Below, one piece after another: positions 8,926 through 19,913 of a DNA stretch of 64,000 nt (its first letter is position 1; each line of letters begins with the position of its first letter). This stretch comes from Cafeteria roenbergensis (Eukaryota > Sar > Bigyra > Bicosoecida > Cafeteriaceae). The DNA lies in the NCBI GenBank assembly GCA_008330645.1, contig VLTN01000002.1, positions 992,001 to 1,056,000 of the forward strand, given 5' to 3'. The notes beneath the pieces are model-generated. The model worked only from the letters and a program-made list of their open reading frames with translations, was not told the origin of the DNA and made no database searches. Both the position numbers and the translations under genes were made by a program.

Positions 8926-11900
8926 TCACGAGTCCACTTGAATGATCAAGTCCGGGAGCGCGGAGCACACAAGCCGAACCTCTGCGGCGGTCAGGCCTGT
9001 GCGCCACTGTACCTCCGCGGTGTCGTGGCAGCCGTCGCAGTAGGGCGCCATGCGCACGAGCGCCCGAAGCACTCGCTGCCTCCGCTGCCACGCGGCCTTG
9101 ACCCGCTCCGGGCTGGTCGTCGTTGGCAGGTGCATCAGGTCCTCCAGCGGCGTTCCCGCTCCGCCCCCTCCGGCGTCGGCGCTGAGGGCGACGAGGAGTG
9201 CCGCGCCGGCGGCGGCCACGTCCTCCAGCCTCTCGCCTGTAGGCGCCGCGTCCCGGACCCCTGCCGCGCGCACAGCACTGACCCCTTCGGCCGCAAGCAT
9301 AGCCGCGAGGTCCTCCGCCGTCACGAGGGGAAGGGCCTGGCCCCCGCCGCGAAGGGACCCCGCGTGCGACCGCAGCGATGCCGACTCCGAGTCGTCGTTG
9401 TCCGAGCCCGCCGGCCGGGGCGACGACGAGCCAGCGGCAGGCGACGACCCGCTGGCTCCAGAGCTCTGCCGGTCGGTGGATGTGTCCGCTGTATCGCGGG
9501 GCCCGCCGCCCTCGTCGATCTCGGTCTCAGCGGGAGCTCCATCGCTCTCCGACGGGAGGCCAAGCTCTGCCTCGTCGCCGCTGACTGCGGCCAGGCGCCG
9601 TCCCGCCTTGTCGGGAATGAACGCCGCGAACGGGCCCGCGTCGCAGTCCGTTCCCATGCGCAGGTCGCCCCCTGGGTCTCCCGCGCCGCCGTCCCAGTCG
9701 TCCATGTCCGCCGGGTCCACCTGCCTCGCAGCAAGCGTCTCCGCCAGCCGGTTGCAAAGGGCGGGAAGCACGTCCGCCGACGGCAGCAGCAGCGTGCTCT
9801 CTCGCACGCGGTCCACCAGACCCCGCCGGAGCAGCCAGGCGAGCAGGTCCAGGATTCGCGGCTGGGCTGCGGGGGGCAGCAGGCCCACCAGCTGCGGCAG
9901 GGACCGCGGGGCGCTCAGCACCTCCAGCACCCTGGCAAGCGGCGCCACGCCAAGCGGCCTGCAGAACGCGTGGCGGAACTCCAGCGCCAGAGAGGAACCC
10001 TTGGCGACGCCTGGGACAGCAACGAGCGCGTACGGGGTCCTGCTGCCGTGCGATCGCTGCGCCTGCTGCTGCTGCGCAGGCTGGGGCGCCGTGCTTGACG
10101 GCCGCGGCGGCGGCGGCGGCGGTGGCGAGGAGGACGACGACCCCCCACGCCCGGCAGCGCCTCGGGCAGCAGCCGAGCGCGAATCCGCAGCGGCAGCCTC
10201 GGCCGCGTCTGCGGTGATGGCGGCCGCCATTGCGGCCGCAGCCTCAGCGCCGGACCGCGCGGGCATGGCGTCGAAGGACTCTAGGCGGAGCGAGGGAGGC
10301 AGTCCCCACGGTCCAGCGTCGGCCTCGGGAGCGAGCGTGGCGCGTCCCATCACGTGAACGGCTCCAGTCGCGGTGACGAATCTCGCCGACCTGGTGACCA
10401 CAGGCACTGCCACGGCCCGTCCCCACGCCACCAGGTGCTCTGCCAGGCGAAGCATCTGCAGCTCGTCAATGCCGGTGGCCAGCTGCAGCTGCTGCAGGCT
10501 CCTGAGGGGGCTGGCCGCAAGCACGAGGGCCTTGGTCTGGGGCGTGACGCCGGACGGGAGGCTCCGGAGCGTGCTTGCGGCGTCGTCGAGCAGCAGCAGC
10601 GCGTGAAAGGGGCGCAGCTGGCTGGAGAGCGGCGGAGTGCTGAGCGTTGCCACAAGCGGGGCCATGGCGGACCCGGCAGTGTGGCGGGGTCTGCTGCTGT
10701 GGCTGCTGCCGGCGCCGGCGCCGCCGGTGGCGCCCCGGCCGCTGGCGTGACTGGCGGCGATGCGAGCGGCATCGGCTGCTCGGCCGCTCCCGCTGCTGCG
10801 GTGCTTGGCCCGGCCCGAGCGCGCCGAGCGCGCACTGCTGGCCGCAAAGGCGGCGCCCGCCCCTGCTGGCTCTCCAGGAGGCGGCACAGCCGCGGCTGCG
10901 GCGTCAGACTCAGCGGCTGCCGCCGCGGCCGACGCGGCAACCGATGCAGCCGCGGGGGCGGAGGCTCGCGTCGCCGTGCGGCTTCCGTGGCTGGCCGGCG
11001 ACCGCGGAGTCGGCGCGCCGTCAGCACCCGACCCTGCGTCCGTGGCCGTCGGCGACGCGTCGGGAGGCGCCACTTCTTGCGCCCCGTGCCTCGCCCGGGC
11101 GCTCATCGCGCTTTTGGCTCCGTGCGCGCTTGTCATGGTCGCAGCAGCGCCGCACACTGACACCGGTAGCCACCCGTTGACGGCCACGTGGGCCTCTCCG
11201 CGATCGCGCAGGCCCTCCAGAGCAGCTGCCATCTCCCTCGCGAGGCTGCTCGCCACAAGCACCTCTGCCGCCAGGCTCGCCTCCGTCACGGCCTTGTTCG
11301 CCCCCGACGGTTCGCCGTCCGCAGCATCAGCAGAGCTCAACGCGTCCGCAGCGCTCGCTGGCACCGCGCCGGGCCCCGTTCCACCGTCCGCCCCAGGCGC
11401 CAGGCCACCCGGTGCGCCCCCTCCGCCAGCGTTTGCGGAGGCCGCCGACCCAGCCACGAGCGCCTTGCCGTCGGGTCCGCTGGCCGCCGCTGCCGCGCTG
11501 CCTCCAGCTCCCGAAGCGCCCTGGCCCGCGCCGCCCGCAGCCCCACCGGCCCCTCCTGCTGCGCTGCCTCCAGCGCCGGCCTCTCCCGCGCCTGCACCCG
11601 CACCAGCGCCCGCGCCAGCGCCCGCGCCAGCTCCAGCGTTGGAGGCAGTGGCCCCTGCGAGAGGCGTCGAGGAGTCCCCAGCCGCGGCCCCACGGTCCCC
11701 GGCCGCATCCGACCCGTTGGCCGCCTTGTGCATGCGGGAGCGACACTCGTCCCTCACCCGCCCGATGATCTGGGACTGGGCGGACACGTAGCCGCACCGG
11801 CTCTCCTCTAGCGCCAGCGCAGTGGCCAGCAGGCCGGCGCACGCTGCCAGCCCGGCTCTCGACAGGACAAGCGACGCTGCCGAGGCGCTCGAGGTCCACC

Positions 11901-12708
11901 GTCGGCCGGGTGTACTGGGCCCACCGCTGGCATCGTGGTTTACCACCAGAATGACAGTCACAGACGCCAAATCGCTCTGGACAGCGGGGTCTGCGCTGCC
12001 CCCCGCGCCAGCAACACCCCGAGCGCGCGAGCAGGCGTGATCTGCAGCATGACTGCCGTCAGTTGCAGCCTCTTGCCGGTTTGCAGCAGCTGCTCCGCCG
12101 GCAGCGGCCGAGGGCTGCGACGATGCCGAGGGGGCCTGCTCCTGGACGGCCGCCACTGCGCGTCGAAACCCGCCCAAAGCCTCGCGTTCGGTCGCTTCCC
12201 ACACGTCGTCGAGGTCGTCCTCGTCGTCCGCGTCGCGCTCGTCGTCGCAAGCGTGCGGCACGGGCGAGCCCGCATCGTCGAGCTTGGATTCGTGAGTCGC
12301 CCCGCCCTGCCCCGGCTGCGGCGCACTGCCTACCGGCTGGTCCGGGCGCAGCTTCAGCCTCTCGGCCGCGCGGGCGGGGCGGCGAGGCGCCTGTGTGCAG
12401 GCCAGGAAGGTGACGCTGTCCACGACCAACTCGGCGGCGCCGCCCTCGGGCTTGCTCAGCGCCTTGGACCGGAAAAGCCGCGCAAACACATCCATGTGCT
12501 TGTCAGACGCGAGAACCGGTGCTTCGGCAACGGGGGGATACCTGAACACAAGCCTGCGCGGGGGAAAGGAATCGTCAGTTCAGGCGGCAGACAGCGCAAA
12601 GTCGCCTGGGCAGGCGCCCCAGAGGCCGGCCTCGCCCGCCTGCCGCACCGCTTACCTGGGTCCCCGTTTTACATCATCCACAACCAGGGCGATGCCGGCG
12701 ACGGCCAT
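8926..12708 (-). CDS. NPRL3: GATOR1 complex subunit NPRL3 (Npr3)
   Basis: Two exons, 12708-12656 and 12553-8926, encode 1,226 residues, about twice human NPRL3 (569). GATOR1 is the GTPase-activating complex for Rag proteins that restrains TORC1 when amino acids are scarce. Exon 1 gives MAVAGIALVVDDVKRGPR, and the junction produces RLVFRYPPVAE, the conserved start of the NPRL3 longin domain. Further matches are LRPFHALLLLDDAASTLRSLP, the LQQLQLATGIDELQMLRLAEHLVAWGRA block, and EFRHAFCRPLGVAPLARVLEVL followed by a winged-helix-like LLAWLLRRGLVDRV. The C-terminal VLRALVRMAPYCDG...LTAAEVRLVCSAL matches the family end. The extra length is Ala/Gly/Ser-rich insertions, including a GA dipeptide run encoded near 11590-11640. 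It is divergent from SHMT. Confidence 0.9.
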
Positions 12709-12880
12709 TCCTGTGCATGGGCAGCCCTGGCAAGTGGCCAGTCGAGCTCGACCCGGCAGTCCAGATTTGAGCCCATAGTCGCGCGTTCATAGTTGCGCGA
12801 CTGCGATGAGGTGTCGAGCTGCGCAAGGCCACGCATGCGCGCCACGCAGGCCGCGCAATGTGCACTCTGAAACAGCTGAC
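12709..12880. promoter_or_regulatory. 172-bp divergent promoter region between NPRL3 and SHMT
   Basis: The start codons of NPRL3 (minus) and SHMT (plus) are 172 bases apart. An out-of-frame ATG lies 10 bases upstream of the chosen NPRL3 start (12718-12716). No named element is visible. Confidence 0.45.
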
Positions 12881-15025
12881 ATGGCCGCTGCCGCTTCGAC
12901 TGCCACCACCTCCACCCCGCCCGCCACGCTGGTGAGAGTGCCCGCTGCCCCGCGCTCGCAACGGCAGCGCCGCGGGAGCGCGCGAGGGGAGACCCGTCGC
13001 GCCCCTCGAGTAGTCACCCTCCCCCGTCCCTTTCGTTCACCGGGATGCGCCGCTGCGGCTGCGTGTCACGCTGAGCTGCGTTGCGATTCGCGCCGCCTTC
13101 CATTTCGCGCCGCAGCCCGGCAACGTGGCACTCAAGGAGCACGACCCCGAGATGTTCGAGCTCATTGGTGAGGCGGCTGACCCGTTTCTCGACCTTGAAG
13201 TGGACCCCATTCGCAAGCCACGCGCCCAGGAGCTGCCCCCGGCCTCCCAGCACGTCCGCCACGCGGCCCTGCGGCCTGTTCTTGCCGCCCCTCCCGCGCC
13301 TCTCCGTCGCAGAGCGCGAAAAGAACCGCCAGTGGAAGTCCCTGGAGCTCATCGCCTCCGAGGTGGGTCGGATCTCGGATTTGCGCCACCTGTCGCGGCC
13401 CAGCGCGCGTAGCCGTCGCCCGCCCAGCCCACGCTTTCGCGAGGTGTGCATGCGCTGCTGCGTGTGCGTGCCCCCTGGGCGCCGGGGGCGGCGTCTTGGC
13501 TCCTGGTTGCACTCGGTTCACTGTTCGGCCGCTCGAGTCCTGGTTGCGCTCCTCCGCCACTCGGCGCGCAGAACTTCACATCCCGGGCCGTCATGGACTG
13601 CCTCGGCAGTGCCCTGACGAACAAGTACGCCGAGGGCCTTCCGGGAGCCCGCTACTACGGCGGCAACGAGGTCGTTGACGAGGTCGAGCGCCTGTGCCAG
13701 AGCCGCGCCCTCAAGGCCTACGGCCTCAACCCCGACGAGTGAGAGTCCCACTCGGGAGCGTTCGCCGGCGAAAAGTGACGCAGCACCGCCTGCGAGCCGG
13801 CCCCCTGTCCTCAGGGGGTGGCGTCCCCGCAAGCGTCGCGTGCCTTTGCATGCCGCTTGGGCCGATCCGCGTGCCTGCCCGCCGGCCCTGTGAGTGCTGT
13901 TGGATCCGCAGGTGGGGCGTGAACGTGCAGCCGTACTCCGGCTCCCCCGCCAACTTCGCCGTGTACACGGCCCTCCTCAAGCCGCACGACCGCATCATGG
14001 GCCTGGACCTCCCGTCCGGGGGCCACCTGACCCACGGATTCTACACGTACTCCAAGAAGGAGGGCACCCGCAAGAGCGTGAGCGCCACCTCCATCTACTT
14101 CGAGTCCCTGCCCTACCGCGTGTCCTCGGAGACGGGCCTCATCGACTTCGAGTCCCTGGAGCACACCGCCGCCCTGTTCAAGCCGGCCATGCTGGTGTGC
14201 GGCGGCAGCGCCTACCCCCGCGACTGGGACTACGCCAAGTTCCGCGAGATCGCCGACAAGAACGGCTCCCTGCTCATGTGCGACATGGCGCACATCTCTG
14301 GCCTTGTGGCCACCAAGGAGGCGCGCGACCCCTTTGAGTTCTGCGACATCGTGACCACCACCACGCACAAGAGCCTCCGCGGGCCCCGCGCCGGCATGAT
14401 CTTCTTCCGCAAGGACGCCCGCGGCTTCGAGCCCAAGATCAACTTCGCGGTCTTCCCCTCCCTCCAGGGCGGCCCCCACGAGCACCAGATCGCCGGCATC
14501 GCCACGCAGCTCAAGGAGGTCATGTCCGACGAGTTCAAGGCCTACATCCGCCAGGTCAAGGCCAACGCGCGCGCCATCGGCGAGGCCCTCGTCGAGCACG
14601 GCTACACGCTCGCCACGGGCGGCACCGACAACCACCTCCTGCTCTGGGACCTGCGCCCGCAGGGGATCACCGGCTCCAAGATCGAGAAGCTCTGCGACGC
14701 CGCGTGCATCACCGTGAACAAGAACTCCGTCTACGGCGACCGCTCCGCCATGTCCCCCGGCGGCGTGCGCATCGGCACCCCTGCCCTCACCACCCGCGGC
14801 TTCACCGAGGCCGACTTCCGCGCCGTGGCCGACTTCCTCCACCGCTCCGTCCAGATCGGCCTGCGCATGCAGGCCGCCGCCCCGTCGAAGCGCCTCGACG
14901 ACTTTGTCAAGCTCTTCGACGGCGATGAGGAGCTCGCCACGCTGCGCAAGGACGTCAACGCCTTCGCCTCGCGGTTCGCCATGCCCGGCTGGACCAAGGA
15001 CGAGATGGCGGTCACGACTCTCTGA
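12881..15025 (+). CDS. SHMT: Serine hydroxymethyltransferase
   Basis: Five exons, 12881-12931, 13116-13167, 13313-13362, 13572-13738 and 13912-15025, give 477 residues, the normal size. SHMT is a PLP enzyme that converts serine and tetrahydrofolate to glycine and methylene-THF, the one-carbon source for thymidylate and purines. The spliced N terminus reads [47 protein letters not shown] across three exon joins. Then come [17 protein letters not shown] and the PLP-lysine motif [14 protein letters not shown], and the rest aligns colinearly to the end. The first exon is a short Ala/Thr leader; with 17 residues it could be part of a weak mitochondrial targeting signal, but a cytosolic form is the simpler reading. 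Confidence 0.97.
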
Positions 15026-15186
15026 GCCAGCCGGCCACCGCAAGGCCCCTCCTGGCTGCGGCGCTTTGGCTCATTCAGAGCGCTCACCTGACTGGGACGG
15101 GGCCTGCATGCGTGCGTGTGTGTGCGCCTGGGTGCGCGCCCAGCAGAATCAGGCACAGCTTCAGCCGCGCGCGATGCATCTCGCCC

Positions 15187-15196
15187 GCGCAAATAT
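15187..15196 (+). promoter_or_regulatory. AT-rich element GCGCAAATAT upstream of the rhodopsin gene
   Basis: An isolated A/T run in a GC-rich intergenic region, about 60 bases before the rhodopsin start codon. Similar CAAATAT/CAAATAC strings occur upstream of the lipase (8890-8900, minus strand), the MFS transporter (45036-45045) and the giant gene (43837-43850, minus strand). It may be a core-promoter or factor-binding element; this is inference from position alone. Confidence 0.3.
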
Positions 15197-15253
15197 TGCG
15201 ACATCGCTGCCGGCCGGCACCACAAGCGCACTCGACGGCCCGTGCTTGCCGCC

Positions 15254-18200
15254 ATGTCGTCTGTCAACGACATCCGGGTGGACTTCTCAGGTCCCCAGTA
15301 CTTCAGTGAGTGCCGCGCGCGCGCGGGCTGGCGGCCGTGGCGCGCGCCCATGCAGCCGTGTCAGGCTGACGGCGCCCGTCAAGTCTGGGCGCAGCGCTCG
15401 CCCGGGGTCGTGCCGCGCCCCGCGCCCGCCACAGCCGCTCTCATCGGTGCTGGATCCCTCCTTCCGCAGCGCTCACGGCGATCATTGTCTCGTCCGGTGA
15501 GCCCTGGGCCGCGTTCCGAACTACGCGCGCGCGCGCGTCGCTCCCGCCAGCTGCGGACACGCGCCTCGCGCGCTGCTGCCGCCCGAACGCCGCCCCCGCG
15601 CCTCCTCCCCCCCCCTTCCCTGCTGTCCCCCACGCAAGGGGTCGCAGTCCTGCTCGTGTTCTTCTGGTACCAGCGGAAGTATCGTGAGCCCGGGGCGCGA
15701 TGCGGCGCGCCGCGACGCCACAGCTGCCGTCACGACGTGCCGCGACGATGGTCAATCAAAGTATGACGATGCCTTTTGCGCTGTCGACTCGTCAGCCTGA
15801 AGCGCTTCCCTCGTTGGGCGACCGATCCGCAGACAATGCTGCTGCTTGGACCAAGGTGCGCGATGGGCTGCGAAGTCAGCCATGGCGCGCCCGGAGGAGC
15901 GCTTGTCTTGACCGCCCTCAGCCGGCGCTGCCGAGCGCACGCGGGCCACGGCGCTTGGGGATTGGGCCCGTGACTGAATCTCGCAGGTCTACGTTTCGGC
16001 GGTGATGCCGGTCAACTACCTTCTGAGCCTGCTTCTGTCCGAGGTCTCGGCAGTGGTGCTGCAAGACGGAACTCGGGTGGCCATGTGAGTGCCGCGCTGT
16101 CGCAGGTCGGGGGGGGGAGCCAATGCGCGCTGACGCCGCTGGCCCTTGGCCGCCATGCCTCACCTGCAGAGCACGCTCGCCCCTCGACTCCTCCGTCGCA
16201 GTCTTCGCTACTGGGGCTGGCTTGCCAGTGAGCCATTGCACGGGCAGCAGCGCTCCTGGGCTGCCCTGCGCTTCGCCAATCGAGCCGTCCACTCCGCAGC
16301 CATGGCCCCCGTCCCGTCCGCCTCCCCTCGCCCCTTCTCCCCGTCCCATCCGCAGCCTGCCCGGTGCTCCTCCTTGACATCTTTTCGGTGCGTCCCGCTG
16401 CGCGAAGGCTTTCCGGCGCTTCGCTGCCGGATCCGCGCCGGTTTCACTCGCGCGCTTCCGCCTCTGCTTCGTCGTGTTGTCGTCTCGCAGGCGATGCCTC
16501 TGCGCAAGTCGGGCCAGGCGCCAGTGCAGGCGCTCGCCGCCATCATCCTGGACCAGCTCATGGTCATCTGCGGCGTCTCGGCCATCATCTACGGCGGCGC
16601 CGCGAAGATTGCGTTGTTTACCATGGGATGCCTCTGCGGAGTCTGTGTCTACTACCTCATCCTCTCCGCATTCTTCAAGGCGTATGCGCAGTACCCCAGC
16701 GAGGCAAAGCCGTGGCTGGCGGCCACGGCGATTCTCTTCTGCGGCGGGTGGCTCCTGTTCCCCATCGGTGAGCCACGACACGCTCCGCTCGCTGCTGGGA
16801 GGGGCGCTGGACGCTGCGCGCTGGCCAGTCGCCGCACCGCACCCAGCTCCGCGTTTGTCCCTCACTCCCTCTCTCCTCCCCCCCCTCCCCGAGCCTCTTG
16901 ACCTGCCTCCGCTGCAGCGTGGGTGCTTGGCACCGAGGGCTTCGGCATCATCTCCCCCGACGTTGCGCCTGGCTTCAGCGAGGCCTACCACGCCGTTGCA
17001 GACCTGATCGCAAAGTGCTCATACTCCTTCGTGGGCTGGTACACGCGCCAGGTGGTGCTCGCCCGCATCCTGGATCGCCGCCGCGCGGCCAAGGAGTCCT
17101 CCGCCGACGGCGCCACTCCGCGGGCGGGCGGAGCTGCAGGCTCCGGTCTGGGCGACGTGTCCGTGCCCGGTATGGCCATCAAGGGGCTCGAGTCTGCGCC
17201 CACCTCGGCCCGTGACGCGATCATGCGCATCGCGCGCGCACTCCGCGCCTTTGGTCCCGGCGCCGCCATCGTGAAGCATGCCGTCGCCGGCGCTTGCGAC
17301 GCCGCCGCCGCAGGCGTTGCCGCCGCCGCCCCCGCCATTGCCAAGAGCCTGTTGGAGGCCGCGAAGCGCGCCAGCCGCCGACGCGTCGTCCGCGTGCTGC
17401 TTGTCGACCCGGACCCCCTCGTCCACACCGCCGTCTGCGCGCGGCTCCGCAGCCTTGCCGCCGCCGACGTGAGCACCGGAATCGGGGCCAACTCCGCCGT
17501 GGCTGCGGCCTCTCTCCTGCGCCCCATCGACGCCGCCGTCGGCCCGACACCGGCCGACCCCGACCGGTCGCGCGCGGGCCCTGCGGCGCCGTCGAGCGCT
17601 CCCCGCACGCCCGCGCTCGAAGCCATGGCGCAGGCCGCCGGGCTGCCCGGCATCGAGGTGGTGGTGGAGTCGGTGTTCCGGCTCGACGACGTCCCCCTCG
17701 TCTTCGCCCGCGGCGACGAGCACTTCGACTGCGTCATCGCCACCGCGGCCACCCTGCGTGACCTGTCGGCTCTCGACCCTGCCGAGGCCCACAAGAGGTC
17801 CCTCCGCCTGTTCGGGTCCGCGTCGCTGCGGGACCACCTCACCGCCCTCACGCTTGCCCGTGGCCGGGCGGCTGCCTCGCTCGCAGCGGCCGCTGGGCCT
17901 CGCACGGGCAGGTCGTCCTCCGCGCGGCGAGCCACCCAGGACGCGTCCCACCCCGACTTCCAAGGCGCGCTCGGCTCTGGGGCGAGCGGGGCGCGCCTGC
18001 TCCGCGAGGAGGCGCGCCGCCTGCGCACCGAGGAGCCGCTCGGGCTCGCAATCAAGACTCGGGAGGTCTTTGTATCCTCTCCTCCTCCCTCCCTGCAGCC
18101 TGCTGCCGATGCGCCGGCGGGCGCGGCCGAGCAAGCGGCGCCCAAGCCCGCCGTGGTCGGTCGCTCCTCCACGCCCGACCGCACCGCCGCCGAGCGACGC

Positions 18201-19913
18201 ATGTCGCTCACAGAGGCTGCGTCGGGAGCGGTTGCCGCTGCCGACGTCCGGCGCATGATGCTGACCAAGGCGGCCGGCGTGTCCCCGCCCCGGCCCGGGC
18301 TCACCGGCGCCGCCGCCGCCCTCCAGCACTCGGCCGCCGCAGGCCCAGCTCCCGCTTCCGCCCGGTCGACGTCCGCCCGCCACCAGCGGCTGACCGAGCT
18401 GTCGTCCGCTGCGGGCCCTTCGGGCGCTGTGCGAGGAGACCTGACCTCCGGGGCGCCGATCGTGCGGGAGACGCACGTGCACCCCACGCAGCGGCTCTTC
18501 GGCCTGGTGCCCGTCGTGGCGGTGGCCTCGGACGAGGAGACCGTGGCGAGCAGCGGGGGCGCCGACCCGGCCCAGGCTCTTCGCCGCGAGCTGGGTGCGG
18601 ACCTGGTGGTCAGCGGCCTGGACGACGCTGCGCAGTGGCGCGACGTCCTCGGCCAGGTGGCCCGTGAGGCCGCGGCGCGCGGCCAGGCGCAGATTGTGCA
18701 GACGCCCGCAGCCCCGCGCCGTCGGGGCGGCAGTCCGTTCGGCAAGAACCTTCTCCACGTTCGCACGGGAGTGGAGGGCACGGACGACGAGCCGGCCAGC
18801 GGCGGGGACGACCAGTCCGAGGCCAGTCGTCGCTTCCGACGGCCCGGGCGATCGCAGTCCCAGCACAGCCGTCCTTCGCGCCGGACCGGAGGTCGGGCTC
18901 GCAGCCGGCCCACGGCGGGGGGCAGAAACCGCGGCAGTGCGGCCCCAGCGCACGAGCACGAGGTTCTCCCAGCCACCCCCGCCGCGGTGGAGTCCATGCT
19001 GGCGCTGCTGCGCCCGGCCGAGTCCGTGGCGGCTGCCCGCGAGGCCGCCGTCCGTCGCTACGCTGCCGCCGCCAAGGCGCTAGCCCGCGCCATGGCCGCG
19101 GGGGCCGTGTCCACCGCCGCCACAACCGCAGCGCGGGCAGCGCTGGCCGGCTCCCTATCGGCCAGCGGAATGGCCTACCTCTATCGGGACCGCAGCGCCG
19201 CTGAGCGCCGGCTCCCCGGGCTGCGAGGGCCCGCCGACGAGCAGCAGGGCACCGCAGCAGCGCTCCCGCAGCTCGCCATCGTGCTTGGCCAGGAGGCCGC
19301 CGACGATTTGACCCTGGTGCCAACGGATGCGGTGGAGTGGCGCCGCCACGCCCGGTCACACTCTCGCAACCGCTCCCGTCGCACTGCCGACGGGGACGAC
19401 AGCGGGCATCTGTCGACCAACAGCCACGGGCGCCTCATCCAACGGCGGGATTCTGCCGTGATGGCAATGAAGGGGGCCTTCTTCGGCGACAGCGCCCAGC
19501 CCGACGACGCGGACGAGCTGTGGGCTCAGGGGGAGCGGCCCCGGCGCCCCGCGAGCCGGGAGCAGCCGCTTCCAAGACCGGCCGCGCCCGTCGCCGTGGA
19601 TGTCCACCCGCAAACTCCATACAGCACCGCCAAGCCTGCCGCCCGGCGCTCGCCCGACGGCGCACCGGCTCACGATCAGCCCTCCCCGGCCGAGGTGATG
19701 TCGAACAACCCGATGCGCAGCCCGCCCCCGCCCAGCTACCCCGGCAGCCCAGCCGTCCACACTGGACAGGACGACGCGGCGGGCTCCGTCCAGTCCGTCT
19801 CCGCTTCCCGCACCACTTCAGCCGACCGCAAGAGCGTGCCCTCGCGGACGCACGGCTCCGCGATCGTTCGCGACCGCGGGCTCGGGCGCTACAACCGCGC
19901 CCGCCGGGCGTGA
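15254..19913 (+). CDS. Channelrhodopsin-like microbial rhodopsin with long receiver-like tail
   Basis: Nine exons: 15254-15305, 15470-15496, 15648-15683, 15833-15855, 15987-16084, 16202-16227, 16356-16387, 16491-16767 and 16918-19913, 1,188 residues; all phases agree. The first ~240 residues form a seven-helix retinal protein. Helix 3 reads ILRYWGWLATCPVLLLDIF (residues 79-97), helix 6 to 7 GGWLLFPIAWVLGTEGFGIIS, and helix 7 VADLIAKCSYSFVGW with the retinal Schiff-base lysine K223. From memory this aligns best with Chlamydomonas channelrhodopsin-2: Cys89/Asp119 match its C128/D156 gate, and Asp219 matches D253. Gly84 sits at the primary counterion site (E123), and Met53, Ser60 and Ser64 at the pore glutamates E90, E97 and E101. 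Residues ~348-475 (VRVLLVDPDPLV...) look like a degenerate receiver domain. The rest is low complexity. Exon 3 could instead begin at 15639 (AAG acceptor), adding three residues. Transport ability is inferred, not shown. Confidence 0.88.

Noticed and set aside
15639-15647. Earlier acceptor (AAG) for rhodopsin exon 3
   Set aside because: Also in frame and would add Gly-Val-Ala, but CAG at 15645-15647 matches the other acceptors better; left as an alternative.
17019-18997. Two long minus-strand frames opposite the rhodopsin tail
   Set aside because: Shadows of the last exon; no domains and no splice context.
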